NCBI GenBank assembly: GCA_937915745.1
Contig: CALGGJ010000009.1
Location: 1-26,435 of the forward strand
DNA length: 26,435 nt
DNA from: an uncultured Prevotellaceae bacterium
GTDB taxonomy: Bacteria; Bacteroidota; Bacteroidia; Bacteroidales; Bacteroidaceae
Reading direction: 5' to 3'
Part shown: positions 8,955 through 15,828 of the stretch, in pieces
Numbering within the stretch: the stretch's first letter is position 1
Layout: each line of letters starts with the position of its first letter
The notes under the pieces: model-generated
The model's database searches: none
What the model was told of the DNA's origin: nothing
The model's input: the letters and a program-made list of their open reading frames with translations, nothing else
Position numbers and translations under genes: made by a program

Positions 8955-8987
8955 AAGCAGGTCGCGACATCGTGTCGCGACCTGCTT
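8955..8987. terminator. 15-bp perfect hairpin between convergent genes
   Basis: AAGCAGGTCGCGACA (8955-8969) pairs perfectly with TGTCGCGACCTGCTT (8973-8987) around a 3-nt TCG loop. It lies between the repeat-protein gene and the convergent GTPase gene, so it can end both transcripts. There is no long T run on either side, so the mechanism may not be classical. Confidence 0.75.
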
Positions 8988-8991
8988 GTGT

Positions 8992-9029
8992 GTTTATGTG
9001 CGTAGTGTAGGTTTATGTGCGTAGTGTAG
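8992..9029. repeat. 19-bp perfect tandem duplication
   Basis: GTTTATGTGCGTAGTGTAG occurs twice head to tail (8992-9010 and 9011-9029) with no mismatch, between the hairpin and the stop codon of the GTPase gene. An exact duplication in noncoding DNA suggests recent slippage. Confidence 0.9.
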
Positions 9030-9036
9030 GTCTGCC

Positions 9037-10197
9037 TTACTTCAGTTTTGTCTTCTTCAGCTGTTCGCGGAATGCATCGGCAATGTTCTGCGGACTGAGG
9101 TCGGTACCCGATTCTTGTACTATTTTCACTGCGTTGTAGTATGCATATCCCATGCCTGAAGTCACTATGCTTGCAGTTACGGCACTGATTGTACCTCCGA
9201 CTATGGTTCCTGCTTCGGGTATCAGCTTGATAAGGCCGCGTGCTACTGCACGTCCGGTCATTGTTGCGCCCAGCACTCCTGCTGCACTCGATACGAGCGT
9301 GGTCAGGAAGGTCTTGTCGGTTTCTATCTTCATGACCTTGCTTATGCTGGCAATCATGCCGATTTGTACGGGTGCGAGCAGAACGGCATCGCTGAATGGT
9401 ATAGGTGTGGCACCTATTGCGGCAGCACTTGTGGCTGCAACGGCGATTACTTTGTCAACCGCACGCTTGGTAATTTGGTCGTTTACTTTCTGTGCAGCGG
9501 CCAGGGCCGCCTTGGCTACGTCGGGCACTATCTCGTAGGTGTGTTCGATGAGTTGGTCGAGCCCGAAGGCTGGGATGGTGCCTATTGGGGTTTCGTATGG
9601 CAGTGCGAGCACGCGGATTACGTTGGTAGCTGCGTGGCATTCGTTTTTCACTATGTTGTAGAATTCGGGGTTGGTATCTACTGTTTTGGTCAGTACCACC
9701 ACCACTGGAATGTCTTTGGCCAGTTCGCTTATGAATTCGCTCTCGGCATGTTCGAGGCGTTTGCCGTCGTTTGAGATGCAAAACCATGCCAGGTGAATCT
9801 GCCCGGAGGGGTCGCCTGCCTGCTTGCGCTTGGATATTTCGCCTTTCAGCTCTTTTATCACGTCGCGGTAGTTGCCGAGTTCGAAGCCTTTTGTGTCGAA
9901 TATATGTACTGGTTCGCCGCTTTTCGAATATTCTTTCATGTGTTGGGTGACTGAGTATCCTACGCCTGTCTCGGCCAGGTTGCCCTTGAAGACTGCGTTA
10001 ATCAGGGTGCTTTTGCCAACACCGGTCTTGCCTGCAATCAGTATGTTTGCATGGCCTATCTTCTCGATGGCATCGTCGATGATTTGCTTTATGTTCAGTG
10101 CCTTGGCATTTTTGGCGGCCTCGGTCAGGTTGTCTATCGCGGCTGGATTCTTGGTCACATCCTTTACCGTCTTGATTATGTTGAGTAAGTTGCCCAT
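9037..10197 (-). CDS. Era-like GTPase with hydrophobic DUF697-like C-terminal half
   Basis: 386-residue predicted GTPase. G1 GKTGVGKST is at residues 56-64, G3 DTKG at 101-104, and the G4 region reads VVVLTKTVD, so a TKxD-type motif carries one extra residue. Residues about 240-345 are rich in Ala, Gly, Ile and Val with two or three segments able to enter a membrane (VAATSAAAIGATPIPFSDAV, SSAAGVLGATMTG), resembling the DUF697 regions of YcjF/YcjX-like and other membrane-associated GTPases. The substrate is unknown. The ATG at 10197 is chosen over an in-frame ATG at 10222-10224 because that one lies inside the -7 box. The gene stands alone, opposite in direction to both neighbours. Confidence 0.8.
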   Translation of the reverse strand: MGNLLNIIKTVKDVTKNPAAIDNLTEAAKNAKALNIKQIIDDAIEKIGHANILIAGKTGVGKSTLINAVFKGNLAETGVGYSVTQHMKEYSKSGEPVHIFDTKGFELGNYRDVIKELKGEISKRKQAGDPSGQIHLAWFCISNDGKRLEHAESEFISELAKDIPVVVVLTKTVDTNPEFYNIVKNECHAATNVIRVLALPYETPIGTIPAFGLDQLIEHTYEIVPDVAKAALAAAQKVNDQITKRAVDKVIAVAATSAAAIGATPIPFSDAVLLAPVQIGMIASISKVMKIETDKTFLTTLVSSAAGVLGATMTGRAVARGLIKLIPEAGTIVGGTISAVTASIVTSGMGYAYYNAVKIVQESGTDLSPQNIADAFREQLKKTKLK

Positions 10198-10221
10198 ATG
10201 TGATATGTTTTGTTCCGACCG

Positions 10222-10229
10222 CAAAGATA
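10222..10229 (-). promoter_or_regulatory. -7 box (TATCTTTG) of the GTPase gene
   Basis: On the minus strand TATCTTTG matches TAnnTTTG and places transcription start near 10215, about 18 nt before the ATG at 10197. No TTTG is found at the usual upstream distance. Confidence 0.55.
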
Positions 10230-10428
10230 GGGATTTTAGATGAAAGGTGTATAATGTTTTGCCTGCAATTTGATGGCTATTGAGTTTTTTTGACGCTGAT
10301 TGTGGCTTTTTTACCGATAAAAAACTGCAAATTGCTTATACCGTTCTGACTTTGTTCCAAGCAAACAAAACTCATGCTTAAATACGGAAACGGCTGTGCC
10401 AACAGGGGAAAACTGTTGAGGATGCGGA

Positions 10429-10531
10429 GGAATTCTTTAATTTGTGTGGCAATTTTAATAATTTCTGCCCAGAATTTATTAAAATTGAGCGGGAATTTAT
10501 TAAATTTGCACCACGATTTTAAGAATTTGTG
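10429..10531. repeat. Five phased AT-rich units, about 21-bp period, upstream of the ECF sigma gene
   Basis: Units resembling AATTTnTTAAAATTTG start at 10431, 10451, 10473, 10494 and 10516 (spacings 20, 22, 21, 22). Units 3 and 4 share GAATTTATTAAA exactly. G/C-rich linkers such as CTGCCCAG and GAGCGGG separate them. The spacing is two helical turns, so A/T tracts fall on one face of the DNA: either bent DNA or an array of protein sites. Unit 4 includes TAAATTTG at 10501-10508, which fits a -7 box. Otherwise I see no gene in the 478 bp between 10198 and 10675. Confidence 0.6.
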
Positions 10532-10538
10532 TGTACTC

Positions 10539-10574
10539 GCATACAAATCCGTGTATGCTTGCAACTGGATTTGT
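10539..10574 (+). promoter_or_regulatory. Overlapping, mutually exclusive inverted repeats in the sigma-gene leader
   Basis: GCATAC (10539-10544) can pair with GTATGC (10553-10558), while ACAAATCC (10543-10550) can pair with GGATTTGT (10567-10574). The two stems share bases, so only one can form at a time. This is a possible operator pair or leader switch before the sigma factor gene; short stems like these also arise by chance. Confidence 0.3.
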
Positions 10575-10675
10575 GTGGCGGTGTGGCAAATTTCTTCAGT
10601 TGGTGCGTAGTTATTTCTATATCGTGTGCGTCAAATGAGCAAACCGATAACAAACCAAGACAAAGAGGACAGACA

Positions 10676-11152
10676 ATGAGACCCGGCGACAGAGAGTTTG
10701 CCAACATAGTGAGGCAGTATAAGAGTACCATATACACGGTGTGCTACATGTTCTCGAAGGATGAGGACGAGGTGGCCGACATGTTCCAGGAGGTGTTGGT
10801 CAACCTGTGGAAGGGCTACGGTAAATTCCGTGGCGAGAGCAGCCTCAATACATGGATATATCGTGTGAGCCTCAATACGTGTATATCGGCCGACCGCAAA
10901 CGCAAGCGCATAGGCCGTCATGCCGAACTCGACATGGAGGCCAACCTCTACGAAGACAACGATCAAGACACGCGGCAGATACGTCAGCTCTACGAGCGAA
11001 TCGGCCGCCTCGGGGTCATCGACCGTGCCATCGTCCTGTTGTGGCTCGACAATTTGAGCTACGAGGAGATAGGTCAAATCATTGGCATTTCCACAAAAAA
11101 CGTATCGGTGAAACTGGTAAGGATACGCGAACAGCTGAAACAAATGAAGTGA
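10676..11152 (+). CDS. ECF-type RNA polymerase sigma factor
   Basis: 158-residue sigma-70 family protein of the extracytoplasmic-function type. Region 2 covers about residues 8-75 (YKSTIYTVCYMF, DMFQEVLVNLWK, SSLNTWIYRVSLNTCIS), and region 4 about residues 102-156 (RAIVLLWLDNLSYEEIGQI, then the helix-turn-helix GISTKNVSVKLVRIREQLK). No region 3 or extra C-terminal domain is present. The ATG at 10676 gives the usual family length; the open frame extends 49 codons upstream without sigma-like sequence. A membrane protein gene starts 5 bp downstream and is its likely partner. The unusual AT-rich array upstream may take part in its control. Confidence 0.9.
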   Translation: MRPGDREFANIVRQYKSTIYTVCYMFSKDEDEVADMFQEVLVNLWKGYGKFRGESSLNTWIYRVSLNTCISADRKRKRIGRHAELDMEANLYEDNDQDTRQIRQLYERIGRLGVIDRAIVLLWLDNLSYEEIGQIIGISTKNVSVKLVRIREQLKQMK

Positions 11153-11157
11153 AGACT

Positions 11158-11742
11158 ATGGAACAGAATACAGACAACAGCCAACTCGACGAGATGCGCC
11201 GCCAGATGGCAGTGCTGAAAGAGAAACTCGAAAAAGAAGAAATCATGTCCGACCGCTTGCTGCGCAGCACCATGCAAAGTCAGGTACGCAGCATACGCCG
11301 CCGTGCCAACCTGAGCATCGTGGGTGCGGTATGTGTGCTGACCGTCGGGCCCCTGGCCTTCAGCGGTCTGGGGGCATCGGCCATCTTCATAGTCGTCACG
11401 TCGCTCATGATGCTTGTGATGATGGTACTCACAGCCGTGATACACAGCCGCCTGAAGGAGGCCGACGTACGCGATGGCGAACTGCTGGCCGTTGCACGCA
11501 ATGCGAGGCGTCTGAAGAACGACTACCGCCACTGGCGAAACATCGGAATACCACTAAGCATAATATGGCTGGCATGGCTCGTGGCAGAAGTGATGCAGCA
11601 CCACCCCGACCCGAAAGACAGCCTCATCATCATAGCACCAATAGTCGTGGCAGGCATCATAGGATGTATTCTGGGACAGATGCGACACAGAAACCTGGTG
11701 GGAGCACTCGACGACATAATACGACAGATAGAAGAGAAATAA
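11158..11742 (+). CDS. Four-helix membrane protein, likely partner of the ECF sigma factor
   Basis: 194-residue protein that I cannot assign to a named family. Residues 1-40 are charged and probably coiled-coil (QLDEMRRQMAVLKEKLEKEE). Two adjacent membrane segments follow at about 52-95 (LSIVGAVCVLTVGPLAFSGL; FIVVTSLMMLVMMVLTAVI), then a charged loop, then two more at about 130-180 (IGIPLSIIWLAWLVAEVM; LIIIAPIVVAGIIGCILG) and a short charged tail. Position 5 bp after the sigma gene suggests an anti-sigma or signal-sensing role, but it has no recognisable zinc anti-sigma motif (HxxxCxxC) and no FecR-like domain, so this rests on context alone. Confidence 0.7.
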   Translation: MEQNTDNSQLDEMRRQMAVLKEKLEKEEIMSDRLLRSTMQSQVRSIRRRANLSIVGAVCVLTVGPLAFSGLGASAIFIVVTSLMMLVMMVLTAVIHSRLKEADVRDGELLAVARNARRLKNDYRHWRNIGIPLSIIWLAWLVAEVMQHHPDPKDSLIIIAPIVVAGIIGCILGQMRHRNLVGALDDIIRQIEEK

Positions 11743-11765
11743 GAGGGGGGAGTGAAACCAATCTT

Positions 11766-11792
11766 GTCTCCCTCTGTCCCCCACAGGGAGAC
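11766..11792. other. Imperfect hairpin downstream of the sigma/membrane pair
   Basis: GTCTCCCT (11766-11773) pairs with AGGGAGAC (11785-11792) around an 11-nt C-rich loop. It is 24 bp past the stop of the membrane protein gene, in the 250-bp gap before galM, and could end that transcript or be a dispersed GC-rich repeat. There is no T run. Confidence 0.4.
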
Positions 11793-11948
11793 GACGGAGG
11801 GATTACGGGGGAATGACCGGAGCGAAGCCGTGTGGACCATGCGTCAACGGGCTGCTCATAAATGCGAGAAACAAAGCAAAACAGGGGCTTTCATACACTT
11901 TTTTCATCAAACAATACACCTATATTATATATTATGAAAAGTTTTTCG

Positions 11949-11956
11949 TAACTTTG
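11949..11956 (+). promoter_or_regulatory. -7 box (TAACTTTG) of galM
   Basis: TAACTTTG matches the consensus and predicts a start near 11963, about 30 nt before the ATG at 11993. A TTTG element at the usual distance is lacking; the upstream segment (11925-11940) is very AT-rich. Confidence 0.6.
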
Positions 11957-11992
11957 CGGCTACTTAATACACGAAACAGCAATAGCCACATC

Positions 11993-13102
11993 ATGAAACA
12001 AATGCTGATCTTCATCGCAGCCGCACTGCTCACCTTCTGCACTGTCGAGGCCAGGCAGGAGATACCATTTATCGATGCAGCACCGTTCGACACCATAGTA
12101 GATGGTAAGCAAATCAAGCTCTACACCATTACAAACGGCACCGTGGGTGCACAGGTAACCAATTTCGGAGCATTCGTCGTAAGCATCTTTGCCCCCGACC
12201 GCAACGGACAATATGCCAACCTCGTCACTTCATACAGCAACATACGCCAATACCTGCGATACAACCTGGGACAGGTCGGTCCGGCTGTGGGACGATATGC
12301 CAACCGTATATCGGGCGCACAGTTCACGCTCGACGATAAGACCTACCAACTGACTCGCAACAACGGACGCCATACATTGCACAGCGGTAACAACGGATTC
12401 GACCATACTATATGGGACGTTGTAAGCAACAGCCAGGACAGGCTGGTACTCAAGTGCGTATCGGCCGATGGTACCGACGGATTTCCAGGGACACTCGTCA
12501 CCATACTCACCTATACAATAACAAGCGACGGAGGACTCAGCGTCGAATACGAAGCCACAACCGACAAGCCTACCGTGGTGAGCACAACCACACACTCATA
12601 CTTCAACCTCAACGGAGCCGGCAACGGCGACATACTGGGCCACCAACTGCAGATAATGGCCGACCAAACCACCGAGGCCGACCGCGAACTCATACCTACC
12701 GGCAAGCTCATTCCGGTGGAAGGCACACCTTTCGACTTCCGCAAACCCGTAACACTGTCAGAACGGCAAATAGCAGTACAGGGGTCCGGCTTCGGCTTCG
12801 GACAGCGCATGGAGATACCCGAAGGCAAGGTACGGCAATACGACATCAACTTCTGCCTCAACCACACCGACCCGAAGAAAGTAGAGAAGGTGGCCGAAGT
12901 ATATGCACCCGAGTCGGGACGAGTGATGGAAGTGTGGAACAACCATCCCGGACTTCAACTCTACACCGGGGCACGCACCGCAATCGCATTGGAGTCGCAG
13001 ATGTATCCCGACACACCCAACCGACCGGAATTCCCGTCGGCACGACTCGACCCCGGGCAGAAATACCAACACACCTGCATATATAAATTCAGCATCAGAT
13101 GA
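11993..13102 (+). CDS. galM: Secreted aldose 1-epimerase (mutarotase)
   Basis: 369-residue aldose 1-epimerase that interconverts alpha and beta anomers of aldoses such as galactose. A signal peptide (LIFIAAALLTFCTVEA, residues 5-20) points to a periplasmic enzyme, as for many Bacteroidetes GalM proteins that serve polysaccharide use. Family blocks seen: NLGQVGPAVGRYANRI, NNGRHTLHSGNNGFD, TTTHSYFNLNG with the catalytic histidine, and the C-terminal IALESQMYPDTPN with the catalytic glutamate. The cysteine in TFC does not sit in a good lipobox. The ATG at 11993 is used because the -7 box lies just upstream; the frame remains open to 11813 without homology. Its stop overlaps the next start (ATGA). 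Confidence 0.9.
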   Translation: MKQMLIFIAAALLTFCTVEARQEIPFIDAAPFDTIVDGKQIKLYTITNGTVGAQVTNFGAFVVSIFAPDRNGQYANLVTSYSNIRQYLRYNLGQVGPAVGRYANRISGAQFTLDDKTYQLTRNNGRHTLHSGNNGFDHTIWDVVSNSQDRLVLKCVSADGTDGFPGTLVTILTYTITSDGGLSVEYEATTDKPTVVSTTTHSYFNLNGAGNGDILGHQLQIMADQTTEADRELIPTGKLIPVEGTPFDFRKPVTLSERQIAVQGSGFGFGQRMEIPEGKVRQYDINFCLNHTDPKKVEKVAEVYAPESGRVMEVWNNHPGLQLYTGARTAIALESQMYPDTPNRPEFPSARLDPGQKYQHTCIYKFSIR

Positions 13103-14769
13103 TACAGATTTACTGTAAAAACAGCCAGACATCAAAAAGTGTGGCCGAGGGAGCCACACTGCTCGACCTCATCGGCGAGTTCAACCTGCCGCAGCCATAC
13201 ACATTCGTAGCAGCCAAGGTAAACAACGTGGTGCAGGGACTGAAGTTCCGTGTATATCAAAATCGTGATGTGGAATATATCGACATACGCGACCACAGTG
13301 CCATGAGGGTATATAACCGCTCGCTATGTTTCGTGATGGCAAAAGCCGCACACGACCTCTTCCCCGACTTCCGCATCTACATCGAACACCCCATTTCCAA
13401 CGGACTGTTCTGCAGCGTGAAGAAACCCGACGGACGAAACATAAGCCGTGGCGAAATAAAACGTATCACCCAGCGTATGCAGGAAATCATAGACAAAGAC
13501 ACACCATTCCGACGCAGCGAGGTCCAGACACCCGAGGCAATACGCATATTCCGCGACCGTGGATACGACGACAAGGTGAAACTGCTGGAAACCAGCGGAC
13601 AAGTATATGTAGATTACTACACACTCAGCGACTATGTGGATTATTTCTACGGACGCATCCTGCCATCAGCAGGCTACCTCACTGTATGGGGACTCAAGCC
13701 TTATCATGGCGGAATGCTGTTGCAAATGCCCGACCCGCATCAGCCAGAAAAACTCGCTCCATTCATCGACCAACCAAAGACATTCGCAATGTTCTCGGAA
13801 AATCTGAGGTGGAACCTCATAATGCGCCTCAACAATGTAGGAGATGTAAACCAAGCCTGCCTCTCGGGAAATGCAAGCGAACTCATTCAGGTGTCGGAGG
13901 CATTGCAGGAAAAAAAGATAGTACAGATAGCCGAAGAGATAGAACGCAGGACCGCAAGCGAGACACCACTGCGCATCGTGCTTATATCAGGACCATCGTC
14001 GAGCGGTAAGACAACATTCTGTAAACGACTGAGCGTACAACTGAAAGCCTGCGGATTGAGGCCAATATCAATGTCAACCGACGACTACTTCGTCAACCGT
14101 GTAGATACACCACTGCTACCTAACGGACAATACGACTTCGACAACTTCGACACCGTTGACCACGATGCACTGCAAGCCGATATCGTTCGTATGCTACGTG
14201 GCGAGACCGTGGAAGTGCCCGAATACAACTTCCGTACCGGAATACGCGAATACAACGGCAAGAAAATGAAACTGGGTAAGAGCACCGTGTTGCTGGTAGA
14301 AGGCATACACGCCCTCAATCCACGACTGACCGACCAGATTCCTGCCGAAAGCAAATTCAAGATTTTCATATCGACACTCACCAGCATCAGCCTCGACAAT
14401 CACAACTACATACCACCATCCGACAACCGACTCCTGCGCCGCATAGTGCGCGACTACAACAAAGGCGCATTCTCGGCACGCGAGTCGATAAAGCAATGGC
14501 CAAACGTGTGCGAGGCGGAATTCAAATGGATATATCCTTATCAGGAAGAAGCCGACGTGATGTTCAATTCAGCACTACTCATCGAGTTTGCAGTAATGCG
14601 CAACCACGCTGAGCCAATACTGGCCAGCGTGCCAAAGAACTGTCCGGAATACTGCGAGGCACACCGACTGCTGAAGTTCATACACTACTTCACACCAGTA
14701 CCCGATAATGAAATACCTCCTACAAGTCTCTTGCGCGAATTCCTTGGAGGCAGTTCGTTCACGTATTAA
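13099..14769 (+). CDS. TGS-domain nucleoside kinase (uridine-kinase-like)
   Basis: 556-residue protein. Residues 1-62 form a TGS-like domain (GATLLDLIGEFNLP). About 80-230 resembles the second additional domain of threonyl-tRNA synthetase (AKAAHDLFPDFRIYIEHPI). About 290-490 is a P-loop nucleoside kinase with GPSSSGKTT at 298-306, the TDDYFVNR block, DFDNFDTVDHDAL and LLVEGIHALNP. This TGS-plus-ThrRS-like-plus-kinase arrangement is a known Bacteroidetes and Firmicutes type annotated as nucleoside kinase; the exact substrate is not fixed by the sequence. It overlaps galM by 4 bp, so the two are co-transcribed although galM's product is exported and this one is cytosolic. Confidence 0.85.
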   Translation: MIQIYCKNSQTSKSVAEGATLLDLIGEFNLPQPYTFVAAKVNNVVQGLKFRVYQNRDVEYIDIRDHSAMRVYNRSLCFVMAKAAHDLFPDFRIYIEHPISNGLFCSVKKPDGRNISRGEIKRITQRMQEIIDKDTPFRRSEVQTPEAIRIFRDRGYDDKVKLLETSGQVYVDYYTLSDYVDYFYGRILPSAGYLTVWGLKPYHGGMLLQMPDPHQPEKLAPFIDQPKTFAMFSENLRWNLIMRLNNVGDVNQACLSGNASELIQVSEALQEKKIVQIAEEIERRTASETPLRIVLISGPSSSGKTTFCKRLSVQLKACGLRPISMSTDDYFVNRVDTPLLPNGQYDFDNFDTVDHDALQADIVRMLRGETVEVPEYNFRTGIREYNGKKMKLGKSTVLLVEGIHALNPRLTDQIPAESKFKIFISTLTSISLDNHNYIPPSDNRLLRRIVRDYNKGAFSARESIKQWPNVCEAEFKWIYPYQEEADVMFNSALLIEFAVMRNHAEPILASVPKNCPEYCEAHRLLKFIHYFTPVPDNEIPPTSLLREFLGGSSFTY

Positions 14770-14838
14770 GGGGGGAACCTCACAGACAAGCGACAACCAG
14801 CAACTAACTGCTTTTCCAGGCAGGCAGCCAAATACATC

Positions 14839-15828
14839 ATGTCGAAACTATACTTGTTCAACCCGTCACACGAGATGGCTCTTGCAGCCAATACAGCCCT
14901 ATATACACCCACCAAGACTGTTGCCAGGATGGAGCGCGACATGTGTAGGTTGCCACTCAAATGGGCTGCACCCGATGATTTTGTACTCACCCCCGACGGC
15001 ATCATCGACATCAGGGGTAACATCGTACCCCTCTCGGCCGATATGGTACCCGAACCATGGGGATGGAATAAGGCGGTGAAGCGCATATTTCTGAATCTGG
15101 GTGTCAGGGAGGAACAGATGCCCACAGATGCCGAGCTTGAGTTGTGGCGCTCGTTTGCCAGCCGACGTTGGGCGGCAGAGTATGCCGAATGGCTCTATGC
15201 CAATCAAGATATCCGCAGGTTTCTGGTGGATAATCACATGCATTTTTGCCTGACAACCGACGAATTGACATCATGGATGGCTGAGAATATAGGCCATGAA
15301 TATATATTGAAGTCTGAGTATTCGAGTAGCGGACGCGGCAACACTATAAACAGGCTGCGTCCGACACCCGTTTTAGCCGACCGCTTTTATGTTAAGACGC
15401 TCGATTTTGCGCTTGAGTTTGAAATAAATAAGACCGAGGTGCGCTATCTCGGCCTTTCTGTTTTTCAGGCTTCGCGTCAAGGCCGGTATGAGTTCAACTA
15501 CCATTTGCCTCAAGCCGAACTGCAACAAATGGTGGTGTCGCATATAAATCCTGATGGTGCAACAGGGCGTATGGCTGATGGTGCAACAGGGCGTATGGCT
15601 GATGGTACGACAGGGCGTATAGATGGTACGCCAGCAGGAGCTGGTGGTTTATCGTGCCTTTCACAACTTATTTCCATACATCATGCATTACTTTCAAGAC
15701 ACTTGCTTGGACGCTATCGTGGCTTTGTGGGTATCGATATGCTGGTGACCGACAGGCATCTTGTCCATCCTTGTATTGAGGTGAACTTGCGCATGAACAT
15801 GGGTGTGGCAGTCTTGCTGGCTAATTAA
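14839..15828 (+). CDS. Hypothetical protein, ATP-grasp-like
   Basis: 329-residue cytosolic protein with no assigned name. It opens KLYLFNPSHEMALA. ATP-grasp-like hallmarks are HEYILKSEYSSSGRG near residues 153-167 (lysine and glycine-rich loop over ATP), LEFEINKTEVRYLGLS, and near the C-terminus HPCIEVNLRMNMG, an E-x-N-x-R metal-binding signature. No substrate can be inferred. A repeated insert (DGATGRMA type) occupies about residues 239-262 between two conserved-looking parts. The chain ends soon after the E-x-N motif, so it may lack a C-terminal segment found in relatives. Its stop overlaps the convergent glycosidase gene by 8 bp. It may share the galM transcript, 69 bp after the kinase gene. 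Confidence 0.65.
   Translation: MSKLYLFNPSHEMALAANTALYTPTKTVARMERDMCRLPLKWAAPDDFVLTPDGIIDIRGNIVPLSADMVPEPWGWNKAVKRIFLNLGVREEQMPTDAELELWRSFASRRWAAEYAEWLYANQDIRRFLVDNHMHFCLTTDELTSWMAENIGHEYILKSEYSSSGRGNTINRLRPTPVLADRFYVKTLDFALEFEINKTEVRYLGLSVFQASRQGRYEFNYHLPQAELQQMVVSHINPDGATGRMADGATGRMADGTTGRIDGTPAGAGGLSCLSQLISIHHALLSRHLLGRYRGFVGIDMLVTDRHLVHPCIEVNLRMNMGVAVLLAN
15553..15624 (+). repeat. In-frame 24-bp tandem repeat inside the ATP-grasp-like gene
   Basis: Two exact 24-bp copies (15553-15576, 15577-15600) and a third diverged copy (15601-15624) encode DGATGRMA, DGATGRMA and DGTTGRID. The unit length is a multiple of three, so copy-number change would keep the frame. Confidence 0.9.

Noticed and set aside
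10277..10564. A 95-codon minus-strand frame upstream of the sigma factor
   Set aside because: The translation is low-complexity K/N/F/I-rich sequence from AT-rich DNA and crosses the phased repeat array; there is no motif or good start context.
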